Both the position numbers and the translations under genes were made by a program. From Elgaria multicarinata webbii (Eukaryota; Chordata; Lepidosauria; Squamata; Anguidae), in assembly GCF_023053635.1 (NCBI RefSeq), contig NC_086172.1, positions 22,349,501-22,413,500 of the forward strand: 64,000 bases of DNA, given 5' to 3'. Shown one piece after another: positions 1 to 10,254 of this stretch. The notes below the pieces were generated by a model that was not told where the DNA came from, did not search any database, and saw only the letters and a program-made list of their open reading frames with translations. Position 1 is the stretch's first letter. Every line of letters begins with the position of its first letter.

Positions 1-1152
1 CTGTTGTTTTCAGCCCAGCGCTCCAGCCTATCAAGCTCACTTTGAAGTTGGTTCCTGTCTTTCAGGGTATTAGCTATCCCACCCAATTTTGTGTCATCTG
101 CAAATTTGATCAGCGTTCCCTGGACCTCCTTGTCTTAACAATTAATACAAATGTTGAAGAGCACTGGGCCCAGGACTGAGCCCTGCGGTACCCCACTCAT
201 TCCCTCCCCCCAGTTTGAGAAGGCACCGTTGATAAGCACTCTTTGAGTCCGATTCTGTAGCCAACTGTGAATCCACCTAATGGTTGTTCCATCTAGCCCA
301 CTTTTAGCTAGTTTGTTAATCAGAATATCATGGGGCACTTTGTCAAAAGCTTTGCTGAAGTCAAGATACATTACGTCCACAGCATTCCCACAGTCCACAA
401 GGGAGGTTACCCCATCAAAAAATGAGATCAAATTAGTCTGGCAGGATTTGTTCCTGACAAATCCATGTTGGCTTCTAGTAATCACTGCTTTGTTTTCAAT
501 GTGTTTACAGACTGACTTCTTTATAATTTCCTCCAAAGTTTTCCCAGGGATGGATATCAGACTGACTGGTCTGTAGTTCCCAGGTTCCTCCTTTTTGCCC
601 TTTTTGAAGACGGGGACAACGTTAGCTCTCCTCCGGTCATCCGGCACTTCACCCGTCTTCCATGATTTTGCAAAGATAATAGACAGTGGTTCTGAGAGTT
701 CTTCTGCTAGCTCCTTCATTACTCTAGGATGCAGTTCATCGGGCCCTGGAGATTTGAACTCATTCAAAGAAATTAGGTGTTCCTTGACCATTTGTTTATC
801 AATCTCAAACTGCAATCCTGCCCCCTCAACGTCTGCTTCACTTTTTCCAGGGTGGAGGGGTCATAGACCCGCTTTTGGAGAAGACGGAGCCAAAGTAGGA
901 ATTGAGCACTTCAGCCTTTTCTTTGTCATCTGTTATCAATTTGCCATCCTCATTAAGCAGTTGAACCACCATTTCTTTCCTGTCTTTTACAACTCACGTA
1001 CCTGAAGAAAGCCTTTTTATTGCTTTTAGCATCCCTCGCTAATCTCAGCTCATTCTCAGCTTTAGCCTTCCTGACGCCATTTCGGCCCTTCTGTGCTACC
1101 TGTCTGTACTCTTCTTTTGTAGCCTGGCCATCCTTCCACTTCCTATATGTAT
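1..1152 (-). mobile_element. CR1 LINE fragment with reverse transcriptase
   Basis: Translation of the minus strand gives a CR1-type reverse transcriptase. From 815 down to 135 it shows the palm-side motifs YLDFSKAFDKVPHDIL and GVPQGSVLGPVLFN. After one in-frame stop the same frame continues with KFADDTKLGGIAN and LERWAENN near positions 1-115, so the catalytic FADD box is present. The linker upstream of the RT (about 953-1150) reads YRKWKDGQATKEEYR and is also CR1-like, but there is at least one frame change between the two blocks. The endonuclease end is missing: homology stops near 1152, where unrelated repeat sequence begins. The element runs off the left edge. It is an inactive fossil, but most of the protein frame is readable, so it is not very old. 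Confidence 0.9.
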
Positions 1153-1275
1153 TAGGGTGACCATATTTTGGAAACCAAAAAGGAGGACAACATGGCCGCC
1201 CCATGGGGGCGTGCCCACCAACATGTCCAGCCCCCAAGGGGGCGTGCCCACCCAAACATGGCCTTGGTCACAGGT
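1153..1275. repeat. Unclassified repeat with duplicated GC-rich block
   Basis: The segment starts TTAGGGTGACCATATTTTGG, resembling the ends of hAT-like miniature elements found elsewhere in this window. It carries two near-identical GC-rich blocks (GGGGGCGTGCCCACC) about 40 bases apart. It abuts the truncated CR1 copy. I cannot name the family. Confidence 0.35.
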
Positions 1276-1445
1276 CTGATTTCACAGCACACAATTAAGA
1301 CAAACCTGTTCTACGTAACATCTTAATGTTGAAATCACTGGAATAAAGTATAAGTGAGACATTCAATGTATCTGAAATTAACTTCACTCATTCCTACTTC
1401 TGTAACTTTTGCTGTACGTTGAAGCTTTTGCTATACTGTGTGCTC

Positions 1446-1781
1446 AGCTACACCAAGCAGGGTATTCCACTATGAAAGCGGTATGTAAAAGGCAGGAGCC
1501 ACACTATTACTTTAGAGAGGTATTGAACTGCACTGCAGGAGCTACACTACTGCTTTATAGTGGTACTGAAGTGCACTGACAACTGTTGGGGCCCATGACA
1601 CATCTACACCGAGCAGGATGTAACACTATGAAAGTGGTATGAAAGTGGTATATGGTATGTGTCATGGGCCCCAACAGTTGTCATTACACTTCAATACTGC
1701 TCTAAAGCAGTAGTGTGGCTCCTAGCTTTTCTATATCGCTTTCAAAGTGGAATATCCTGCTTGGTGTAGATGAGCCCTGTG
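1446..1781. repeat. Foldback (palindromic) miniature element
   Basis: The left half (about 1446-1606) is the imperfect reverse complement of the right half (about 1640-1781). Both arms share CTACACCAAGCAGG, a block on tall-repeat CACACTACTGCTTTA, and GACAACTGTTGGGGCCCATG. The whole is about 335 bp with a centre near 1630. The structure is that of a non-autonomous DNA transposon. No transposase is visible, and I could not define a target duplication. Confidence 0.6.
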
Positions 1782-2019
1782 TGTGATACAGTCTTCCCTT
1801 CCCTCAAATATCTTTTCTGACTGCAAATCCTTCACTGGATGACCACAGTCTAACCTTTCCTAACATCTAACACTGTTTCCCCATCACCTTACTGCATACT
1901 GCTACAACTGAACAAATGAAGCAGTTGACAAGTATGCAACAACCAAACAACCAAGCATTCAGAAAGAGTAGAAACTACGATTAGCCTGCAAACGTGAGCC
2001 ATGGAACAAAATGGACTAA

Positions 2020-2460
2020 AGGTTACCACCTCTTAGCTTGTTTCAACTTCAACCAGACATAACAGTCAAAAACAACCGAGAAAAACACACCTACATTGAA
2101 ATTGCAATACCTAATGACAAAAATGTTGCAGAAAAGGAAAATATACACGACTGGATATGGAAGTTAAAGAACTATGGCAACAGGAAAAACTTACAATTAT
2201 TTGTTAGTCACATCAGTCCCCAGCATGACATCGTGGTTGTTTTTACAGAAAACTTTCAAAAATTAGGCCTACCAAAATACATGCACGCCAACATCCAGAA
2301 AGCAGTCATACTTAAAACATGTTCAATAGTCAGGACATTTCTGAATCAGTAAAAGACAACATGACTTGGCAAAGCCCATCATGTTCATCTAGAAAAACCA
2401 CCACAAGCAAGAAAAGAGAGATAGATGATGATGATGATGATGGTGATGATAGCAACCCTG
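2020..2460 (+). mobile_element. R2/R4-like LINE 3' end (endonuclease-like C-terminus)
   Basis: A frame at 2038-2352 contains QPDITVKN, then TYIEIAIPNDKNV, and ends IQKAVILKTCSIVRTFLNQ followed by a stop. This spacing (PD-I-V, then I[DE]-A-P, then IQKAVILGTC-IVR-FL) is the usual end of non-LTR polyproteins carrying a restriction-like endonuclease (R2/R4 group). The sequence then runs through a short untranslated part into a GAT-repeat tail near 2425-2451, which fits a LINE 3' end. Only the last 100 or so residues remain; the reverse transcriptase is absent. The family assignment rests on my recollection of that motif pattern. Confidence 0.5.
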
Positions 2461-2514
2461 TTAATTTTTAAAAAGTTTCTTTAAGAAGGATGACCAATTG
2501 TCAGCCACTGTTAC

Positions 2515-2880
2515 AAAATATACGTCATGCCAATTATAGTAAACAAATTGGAAAGGAAGGTCTATGGGTCTAAAATGCATTATTTAATAGGAACATCACC
2601 TCCAAATCATCCCCCCAACTCACAGAAAACTACAGCCACCCCCACTACAAACATGCACATGCATTCATTCAGTCAAACAACCACGCATCCCATTCAGACA
2701 TCAATACACTCCCACTGCCAGCACACGTGTTTGCACGCACACGCACACACACATTCAGCATCACTCACTCCAAAAACACACATGCATGCACACGTGCATT
2801 CACTCAAAGACCCCATGCACCCCCACATTCTCTTTCACACACAAACAAACCTCAGTCTTACCTCCTACTCTATCTTCTCC
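2515..2880. repeat. Interspersed repeat, CA-rich, shared with 16.3-16.9 kb
   Basis: This stretch is the reverse-complement counterpart of part of the hAT-like element at 16265-16872. They share CGTCATGCCAATTATAG, AAACAAATTGGAAAGGAA, GGGTCTAAAATGCATTATTT, and a CA-rich block with CATTCACTCAAAGACC. A third, shorter copy in the opposite orientation lies at about 3815-3895. The long open frames here are low-complexity artefacts of the CA-rich sequence. Confidence 0.6.
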
Positions 2881-3003
2881 TCTTCCTGCTTGCTTCTTCT
2901 TGCTGCTTCTGCTGCTTCTTCTGCGCTGGGGTGGGGTGGGGTGCTGGAGGCTGCCTTGCTGGAAATTCCTGCACGCAGCCCCCAAACACTCACCTCGCCC
3001 TCT

Positions 3004-3089
3004 CGCCCGAACTCACGCGAGATCTCAGCTGGAGGCTGGGTCTCGCAGAGTTCCCAGCCAGCTGCCGAGATCTCGCTTGAGTTCGGGCG
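3004..3089. repeat. GC-rich hairpin
   Basis: CGCCCGAACTCACGCGAGAT is matched in inverted form by ATCTCGCTTGAGTTCGGGCG, with a loop of about 25-30 bases. It sits in a CpG-rich stretch (about 2985-3250) between two repeat copies and is probably part of the same repeat. It could also have promoter character, but I see no gene to serve. Confidence 0.55.
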
Positions 3090-3814
3090 AGATTCAAGAT
3101 GGCCGCCGCCCCTCGCCGGAGAAATTTAGGCCCGGTAAGTTGGAGATGTGGTTGCTGCGGGCCCAGTAACCACAACCCCGGTATTTTGGGCCCTAAGTCC
3201 AGTTGCTCCGGACGCCCAGCTCTCCCTGGAGGTTTCCGGAATTTTCCGGAGGGTCTGGGCAGCCTAATATGTATCCTTTTTTGCTTTCATGTCATCTCTA
3301 AGCTCTTTGTGGAGCCACATTGGTTTCTTCTGTTGTCTTCTATCTTTTTTCCTTGTTGGAATTGCTCTAGCCCCCCCCCCCAATCGCCTGCTGTCACCCA
3401 TCTGGGCCTCCTTGTTGGCACATTGGCGCTGGTTGAGAGAAGGCCCAGATTGACATCCTGGTTGGGAGATTGAGATTTCCGCATGCAGCAGCTGGTGGCA
3501 GGTGTTGTGATGCAGCGGCCAGCAGCTAGGTGGGCACAGAGGCTGGCGGGCGAGCGACAGCCAGGCAACAGGTGAGCTGCCTGGTCTGGTCTGGTCCATC
3601 CTGCCTGGCTTAGGATTTTGGTTCCATTCAGGGCAGGCAGAACTTCATATGCAGTAATCCTAGGGAACTCTTTCCCAACACAGATAGTTGTTTTTAGCCA
3701 TCCTCTTTGGTATGCGGCTTGGCTCGTTTGCTTGAGTTATTTGTGCCTACTTGCTCCGTAGTGCAAAGGAAGAAGTGGGTCTCTAGTAATTCATTTTTAT
3801 AGTAACTCATTTTT

Positions 3815-3895
3815 TTAATAAAGCATTTTGATCCATAGACCTTCCTCTCCAATTGGCTTTGATATAATTGGCATGACGTAAGTTTGCAACACTTG
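3815..3895. repeat. Short inverted copy of the 2.5 kb / 16.7 kb repeat
   Basis: GATCCATAGACCTTCCTCTC and ATAATTGGCATGACGTAA match the 16.7 kb copy in direct orientation and the 2.5 kb copy in inverted orientation. Confidence 0.5.
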
Positions 3896-4143
3896 CTGAT
3901 CATTGCTCATCCTTCTCTGTTTGGGGCTCTTGGGAAGGCATTGCAGGAGTGGGGAAGGGATACAGGGAGACCCCATACTCCCATTCCTTGTAATGTTTGT
4001 TCTTTTTAAAATGTTCTGGGTAAGGTCTGGTTTTCAAACTTCATACGAGGAGAGGATTTGATACGTATGAGCGGCTCTCCTCAGTTCTAGCTTTCCAGCT
4101 ACTTTGGAATGTGATTCATAGACTGAAGGAAGGGATTTTTAAA

Positions 4144-4600
4144 ACGGAAATTAAACAAATGCTTACATCTGCATAAGTTTTAAAGATAAAGAGATCAAAA
4201 TTGGCACAGCGATGGCTCTTAATAAGGGCTTTCAGCATGTCAAGTTTGAATCAGATTGGGTCATCTCTTGATTTTTTTTTAATGATTTTGTTTAATTTCC
4301 CTCTCTTAAACCCTTTTCCTAGTAGTCCACTAGTCCGGAGGATTGAAGGATCGATCTTCTATTGCTTTGATCATGCGAAGTTGTACATCTTCAAGTTCAT
4401 AAAATAGAGATCTGCTGGTTCCCTTACTCAAAAGTAAATCCCATTGATTTCAACTGCATTTACATCCCAGTCTTACTAAAATCAGATGCAGGCTTACCTT
4501 TGAGTAAACCCCATTGAACAGAGAGAGCCTTTTTTCTGAGTAAACACATATAGAACTGATTTTTAATAGTGTGGTCACTCAGAAGCTTTTTTTAAAAAAG
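4144..4600 (+). repeat. Interspersed repeat also present at 46.67-47.29 kb
   Basis: Two blocks match the other locus in reversed orientation. Block one is about 4144-4282 (AGATCAAAATTGGCACAG to GGGTCATCTCTTGATTTTTT). Block two is about 4400-4520 (AAAATAGAGATCTGCTGGTT, TTGATTTCAACTGCATTTAC, CTTACCTTTGAGTAAACCCC). Block two is single here but palindromic at 46.7 kb, and block one is tandemly doubled there. I cannot name the family and no coding capacity is seen. The DNA at 4600-5640 shows nothing else I can name except a short TG microsatellite near 5530-5551. Confidence 0.55.
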
Positions 4601-5779
4601 AAGTCTATAACAGCAAACTGGAAAGAAGTGCTCTGCAGCCCCATGCTTACTTCTGAGGTCTTACAACGATTTATTCAGAAGTCTCTCTGTGTGTTCAACG
4701 GAGTTTACTCAAAGGTAAACATACATCTGATTTTAGTATGTTCACGCTCTAAAGCCTCCAGGCAGGATGAGGGGAACGGGCGTAGCCTAGACAACAGGGA
4801 ATAACCACAAAAGTACGTAGGAGAGAGACAGAGTTTTCCCAAAGTGAATTCAGTAACAAGAGAAGCTACTTTCTAGAAAAAGCAGGGCAAGACCATGAGC
4901 GCCCCATGTCGCTTACTAGGGAGGGCGAGGTGTCCAACTACCACCAACCAATGAACTGTAGGGGGAGGTACAAAGGAGATCTGGGGGAGGGGGAGGTGCA
5001 TCTCATTGGAACAACACCGATACGCTGGTGCGCAGGAGAGGAGAAGTGTAATGATGGATGAAACGTAAAGGCCCAAAGGCGTAAGTTGATCAGGCTTTCA
5101 CACGCTATGGAAACGAGGGTGGATAATTTGAGGGCAAACGAGCAGGTGTGATGGAGCTCTAGATCTCCCTTTTACAGCTTTCTTTTGGTCAGTTGCTTCA
5201 AAAGGAATGTTACATGTCATACAAATTGCCACTCCTTTAGTTTTCGTGGATGCACAGGCAGCATTAATGTTCCCAGCACCTAATTGACTGAATATGACCT
5301 AAACGTTCCCAACACCTCATTTTTTAGAGAACAGGAGAAGAAACTCATATTAAGGCACAGCATGAAAAATATCTCGGTCAATTAGGCGGTGTCACTATCT
5401 TTTCAGTCCCCGGCCACCCGTTCCTTGTATTCGCCCATGCGTTTGAAGTGTGGTTCTGTTGGTAAGCCTGCTCTGTTGCTTCAGGTGCCTTTAAACTGTT
5501 TATTATGGAGGTTTTTATTTAATAGTCCCCGGTCAGTGTGTGTGTGTGTGTACATTTTTAAAATGTAAGTAGACTCAAGTCCATCGTTCCCTCCCCATGC
5601 ATCTGTAAGGATAAAAGACAACCAAACAAGATTTAATATTTAACAAATATTTAATAATAATGATAATAATGATGATGATAACAAATGAAAGCCAGCAAAT
5701 GAAAAGGCTGAAACTCAGTCCGTTTCCTGCTTTAAAGCTGGCAAGTGCCCCAGACTGGGCTCAGGTAGGCAAGGCCTAG

Positions 5780-6205
5780 ACTGTGAAAGCTGAAGAGGTT
5801 GTCCATAGCAAGAGGAAAGCCAAGGTGAACCCAGGAGGAGGAGGAGGAAGCAGCGAGCAAGGCGGAGCTGGTGCGGCTGGTCCAAGGGCTGGTCGCAGGT
5901 GCTGGCGTTTCGGGCCGTGCTGGAGAGGAAGCAGCGTACGGCCCAGGCTGGAGGAGGAGGTTCAGGATGCACCAGCACAGCTTCCCAAAAAGAAGTGGTT
6001 CTTCCCCTGCAGAGGGGAAAAGTCTGTTGCGGTGGAAAATGAGCCCAAGGAGAAAAAAAGAGAGTGGAAAAAGATAGAATGGAAAAGAAAGGATGAAAGA
6101 GAGAAAGGCAAAGGGAGAGAGAGAGAAGGAAGGAAGGAAAGAAAGAGGGATGTGCCAAGATGTTTGAGATCCTTAAGAGTCAAGATCCTCCACCAGGAGA
6201 TCATC
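5780..6205 (+). pseudogene. Inverted, intronless-looking copy of an unrecognised Cys/Trp-rich exon
   Basis: The frame open from 5783 encodes a segment closely similar to the minus-strand exon at 6710-7002. Both share KRKAKV(N/H)PG, GRRCWRFGPC, a run of Glu, then APA-PK-KW-F-CRG and VAV-EPKEK. The first codons carry a stop and a one-base shift relative to the other copy. After EPKEK the sequence expands into a purine-rich tract (about 6050-6150), then meets AGTCAAGATCCTCC, which opens the second minus-strand exon (6520). Here the two exon sequences are about 20 bases apart, with no intron between them. That suggests a retrocopy or a rearranged duplicate. I do not recognise the protein. Confidence 0.45.
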
Positions 6206-6406
6206 ACCTGTAAGGCAGAAAGGAGAAGGGGGGTCTTAATGATAGCAGAAGGCAACCAAGCATAGCTACACCTAGTAGTAACATACCGCGGTCTAAATAT
6301 CTAAACTTAAGTTGACACCTCTTTGCTGAAAAACAATGGCTCAGCAGCAAGAAAGGTCCTAGATGCAGAAGACACCTAAGAGGGAAGCCTCTGCGCTGTT
6401 TCTTAC

Positions 6407-6520
6407 CCTCTTCGTCCACATTCAAGACGTCAGCGCTGCAAATAGCTGATGCCTGGCCACAGCTGAGGTCCAGGGTAGACGGAGAGGGGACCAGCTGGAT
6501 TATACTGGAGGATCTTGACT
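6407..6520 (-). CDS. Putative coding exon, unrecognised protein (second exon of pair)
   Basis: Read on the minus strand, this 114-nt segment is preceded by a pyrimidine-rich tract ending CCAACAG and followed by the donor GGTAAGA. It enters in the phase left by the exon at 6710-7002 (one base in, one base out) and encodes ESRSSSIIQLVPSPSTLDLS and then CGQASAICSADVLNVDEEG. The join is phase-consistent, and the 189-bp gap between the exons has canonical GT and AG ends. I do not recognise the family, and no further exon could be placed, so the gene may be partial or dead. Confidence 0.45.
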
Positions 6521-6709
6521 CTGTTGGGGGGAAAGGAGACACAGAGACCATGTTAACATAATTAGCAAGACTCACCAAAGAAGGGGCCTATTCCCCCCCA
6601 GGACCCTGGAGCTGGCACTGGCTAGAGTGCCCCAAGCAGCGGCCAGCCCCCCTGGTCACGATCCCCCCTGGCCTATCCACACACCCCCAGGACCTTGGCA
6701 TCTCCTCAC

Positions 6710-7002
6710 CTCTGATGGCACATCCCAGAGAGGGTTTCTCCTTGGGCTCCTGCACTGCAACAGTTTTTCTCCCTCTGCAGAAGAGGGAAAACCACTTCCT
6801 CTTGGGAGGAGGCGCTGGTGCCTCCTGTCCCTCCTCCTCCGCCATGGGCCGTATTTGGGTTCCTCGGCAGCATGGCCCAAAGCGCCAGCACCTGCGACCA
6901 GCCTTGGCCGCCTCCACAACTGCTCCAGATGCTTCGCTCTCCTCTCCCGGGTGCACCTTGGCTCTCCGCTTACAAAGGAAACACTTCTTCAACTTGGACA
7001 GC
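6710..7002 (-). CDS. Putative coding exon, Cys/Trp/Lys-rich unrecognised protein
   Basis: The minus strand shows a strong acceptor (CTCACTCTCTTCTAG) and a donor (AGAG then GTGAGG) bounding 293 nt with one continuous frame of 97 whole codons. The product is basic and rich in Cys and Trp: KKCFLCKRRAKVHPG, AGRRCWRFGPCCRG, then PPPKRKWFSLFCRGRKTVAV and EPKEKPSLGCAIR. The paired Cys motifs could bind metal or lipid, but no known domain is evident. An inverted diverged copy lies 500 bp away at 5780-6205. Phase agreement with the exon at 6407-6520 is the main argument that this is, or was, a gene. Confidence 0.5.
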
Positions 7003-8039
7003 CTAGAAGAGAGTGAGCAGAAGGTGAGAAAGGGGGCTTGACGGCTCCTCCTGGTCTGTGTGGGTTTAGGCCCGTTTCTTATTCTTCGTGGCTTCATTCC
7101 ACCTGCCACAGGCTGGAGTTATGAAGATGTCCCCCCTCCCACCACCCTGCCCTGCAAGTGTTGGCTGAAGGGTAGCCCGGCCTTTGCTGGGAAGGAAGGA
7201 AGCCCTCAGAAGGCCAACCAGAAACCCGAGCTGCTAAGGAATTCTACTTACATTTTCCTTTTCTCTCTCTCCCTCTCTCACTCTAGCGCAACAACGAAAA
7301 CCACTCACTCATCAGGTGACAGGATTTCTGCCCATCTGGCCCTGAACCGGCTGTGTCATGTGTCACAGGGGAGGGCGCGTCACAATGACCTTAGCAACTG
7401 AGCAGCCAGGGGTATTGTTACTGTGACGTGGCCTTATTCTGGGCTTGGCCTGTCATTCATGTCCATCCCCTGGCTATTCCATGCATGTTTCTTTGGATTC
7501 AGGCTAGAGCAGCACCTGTGCTTTCTAGGAATAGCCTCGTGTCTGTCTGTCTTACCATATCCATGGTGCCCCCAACACACTGCTCATAAGGGACACGGGT
7601 CCCGTCTCTTCTGGCAATGCACACAGAGGTCCAATGCATGCCAGTGCGCCCCCCTCCCCAATGGCATGAAATGCACCTCTCACTGCTGGGACCTGGGCAG
7701 GTTCAGGGCACGCCATCACATCATTGTGTCCTGAATTCTGCCAAGTAGTGTCCCAGGTGAGGGCGTATCTCTACATGTTGATGCCCTTCTCTCCACAACC
7801 CGTCTTTCCGGGGTCCCCAGCAGAGTTCTTTCCTCGATGAGAAATGCAAAGACTCCACCACTGATGGTGTCCTCACAAGGGTCCCCTGGAGTTCCTCCTA
7901 TGGAGCATCAGCTTCACTTCCTTCGACACGTCTCCCGTAGCAGCATCCGGGCAGATCCAGAGACTGTGTAGCTCTGTCCCACTAACATTAAGCATTAAAG
8001 GCTGTCCAATATGATAAAAGTATCCTTCTCCCTTGCAAT

Positions 8040-8435
8040 ATAACAGCCTCACAGATTAGCTGGAATGACCAAGAGAGTCCATTTTCCTTGACAGAGCTGC
8101 CTGCTGCTGCCCAGCGGGAAAGGGTCATTTCGCATAGAACCATCTTGTGCCATTGCAAGAGAAGAGAGGCTTGTAGGTGTCGGATAATCTTCTCTTCCAT
8201 GCTGGAAATCAACATCTCAGCTGTATTTTGAGGTGCATTTCTCATCAGTGCCTCCTCCATGGCCTTGCGCTTTTTCTACTGGAAGAGAAAGTAGTGAGAT
8301 GGATAATGACTGTCTGTCCCCATTGGCATTACATTTTAATTACCACCCAAAGAAAACCATGCCAGCTAGTCAGATGGCTGCCAGATGGCTAGTCCTGATT
8401 CACTGATAAACCTTTTACAATAGCCGTTTTGGAGA
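8040..8435. other. Paired non-coding element, copy 1
   Basis: This stretch aligns with 14975-15300 in the same orientation. The best block is about 8315-8425: GGCATTACATTTTAATTA, GTCAGATGGCTGCCAGATGG and TGATAAACCTTTTACA recur in copy 2 with a few changes. A weaker match (AGAGAGG-CTTGTAG, GGATAA) lies about 150 bp upstream in both. Neither copy keeps a shared reading frame. CAGATG E-box and TAATTA homeodomain-type cores are present. It looks like an old repeat or a duplicated enhancer-like element rather than a gene. Confidence 0.5.
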
Positions 8436-8694
8436 TGGAAAAATTAAACACTACAGGATTATGGACGATGTTACTCAATGGATGAAGCACAAAGTCATTC
8501 TGCACATTTGCATATGTATGTTCTCCATAACACCGGAGGGGAATGTGACCATACAATCATGACCTCCTTATACAGCACTGTTTTTTTCTTGCTGTCATTG
8601 TAACGGGGTGGTATAAACCACCAGTATCATTTATTTGTCTGGGCACTAAGTAGATGGTTGAGCACTGCTCCCATCATCCCTATCCATTGATGTT

Positions 8695-8762
8695 CTGACT
8701 AGGGCTGATGGGAGTTGGTGTCCAACAACATCCAGAGAGCCACATGTTCCCCACCCCTGCTG
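8695..8762. repeat. Fragment of squamate hAT-like foldback MITE
   Basis: GGGCTGATGGGAGTTGGTGT and AGCCACATGTTCCCCACCCC match the end of a common foldback element (cf. 10908-11008, 19832-19955, 50210-50330). It is truncated on the left. Confidence 0.6.
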
Positions 8763-9410
8763 CATAACCTCTCATCTGGATTACTGCAATGCGTTATACG
8801 TGGGGCTGCCTTTGAAAACGGTCTGGAAACTTCAACTGGTACAAAACAGGGCAGCACGTTTACTAACAGGGACTGGCCAACAAAACCACATCACACTAGT
8901 TCTCTTCCAGCTTCACTGGCTGCCAGTCCAGGTCCGGGCCCGTTTCAAAGTGCTGGTATTAACATTTAAAGCCCTAAACGGCTTGGGGCCAGGCTATCTG
9001 AAGGAACGCCTCCTCCCGTATGTACCTCAGGGGTCCTTCTCCTCAAGCCCCTGCCAAAGGAAGTGAGGCAGGTGGCTACCAGGAGGAGGGCCTTCTCTGC
9101 TGTGGCACCCCGGCTGTGGAATGAGCCCCCTAAGGAGGTTCGCCTGGCACTGACACTACATTCTTTTAGACACCAGATGAAGATCTTTTTATTCTCCCAG
9201 TATTTTAACAGTCTTTGAAATAATTTTAACTTTGCTGTTTTAAATTTGCATTTCTGCACTGCTGCTGATTTTATCCTGGTTGTGCTTTTATATTGTATTT
9301 TATATTATGGGTTTATACTGTTTGTTTTATACTTTCAATGGTCTTAATTTCTGTGAACTGCCCAGAGAGCTTCAGCTATTGGGTGGTATAAAAATAAATA
9401 AATAAATAGA
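8763..9410 (+). mobile_element. L2/CR1-group LINE 3' end
   Basis: The plus strand encodes the C-terminal part of a LINE reverse transcriptase: [49 protein letters not shown] and [18 protein letters not shown]. In another frame it continues to AFSAVAPRLWNEPPKEVRL. The untranslated end reads GAACTGCCCAGAGAGCTTCA and TATTGGGTGGTATAAAAATA, closing with an AAAT-repeat tail at 9394-9410. The 5' part is missing and at least one frame change is present. Confidence 0.85.
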
Positions 9411-9604
9411 CCCTTATGTAGCTAAAATGGTTCCATCTACACACAAGGGCTACCATTGGAGTCCATGGCAGAAGCAAGGTTCAAACTAGGAATTTACCTC
9501 CTTCTCTGCTTAGCCACTCTGCTACTCTAGCTTTCAACTAACCTCTACATCATGGGTGTTATGTAGTTCCGCAGCTAATTTCTCCAGTAGTGTAGTGTAT
9601 ACGA

Positions 9605-9670
9605 CATAGAATCATAGAATAGCAGAGTTGGAAGGGCCCTACAAGGCTATCTAGTCCAACCTCCTGCTCA
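9605..9670 (-). mobile_element. CR1 3'-terminal fragment
   Basis: AGAATCATAGAATAGCAGAG followed by TTGGAAGGGCCCTACAAGG is the inverted 3' end of a CR1 LINE, beginning with its ATTCTATGAT tail. Confidence 0.85.
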
Positions 9671-9694
9671 ATGCATCACTGTCTCTGATCAGCA

Positions 9695-9870
9695 CCAGGG
9701 TTGTACTATTGGTGGAGTTCTTCTTAGTACTATCTATCAGACAGAAAAAATGATAGCCCCATCCAGTGGGGTTGTGAATCCATTCTGGGTTTCATTCGGA
9801 ACCAACCAAGGGGATATTTTGGGGATTGGGTAGAGCACCTTGGATAGTTTCTTCCAGGTTCTTTGAAGGA
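9695..9870. repeat. Foldback repeat, copy of the 11.6 kb family
   Basis: GTGGGGTTGTGAATCCATTC, GGTTTCATTCGGAACC and GGGGATTGGGTAGAGCACCT match the palindromic element at 11608-11817, with greater decay. Confidence 0.5.
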
Positions 9871-9904
9871 GTAAGATCAGCTCCCTTAAATATGTTTACA
9901 TATG

Positions 9905-10215
9905 CTTTTGGGGTATTTCTTCCCTGCAAGTCTATATGTTTCATTATATAGCCACTAGATGGCACCATGATATAGCAGTATTCTGGAAATTTACCAAACC
10001 ATTGGAGCGCCTCAAGACACAGTTATATTTATTGCCATATTTTCCCCATTAAGAAAAAAGCTGGGATAAAGGTTATAAAGCACAGAAGAGGCCCTGGAGA
10101 TTGATGACGTTGTGTAAAGAATCTTCAAACTTCCATGAGTGCCCAATCATGAGTGCACCATAAAATCCTCGTGTAGAGAAAGCCATAGAATAGGTTCTCC
10201 ATTCCCTGGGCTAAT
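9905..10215 (+). repeat. Unnamed ~300-bp repeat, copy 1 of 3
   Basis: It shares TATATGTTTCATTATATAGC, an AGAGGCCCTGGAG block and AATCATGAGTGCACCATAAA with copies at about 13905-14165 and 17045-17370, all in the same orientation. No coding capacity. The flanks mention a common ending that reads AGAAAGCC/AGAAAAACC. Probably a non-autonomous DNA element. Confidence 0.55.
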
Positions 10216-10254
10216 ATTATTCTTTTCCAGATTGTTTCTAGGATTAAGCAGGCT

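Noticed and set aside
2527-3169. Open frame of 200 codons rich in His, Thr and Pro
   Set aside because: It translates a CA-rich repeat shared in inverted orientation with 16.3-16.9 kb; low-complexity product without domain.
6588-7109. Plus-strand frames across the Cys/Trp-rich exon
   Set aside because: The splice signals and phase agreement are on the minus strand; the plus frames are antisense shadows.
7988-8260. Minus-strand frame of 90 codons starting MEEALMRNAPQNTAEM
   Set aside because: It looked gene-like, but the related element at 14975-15300 does not keep the frame and no splice partners were found.
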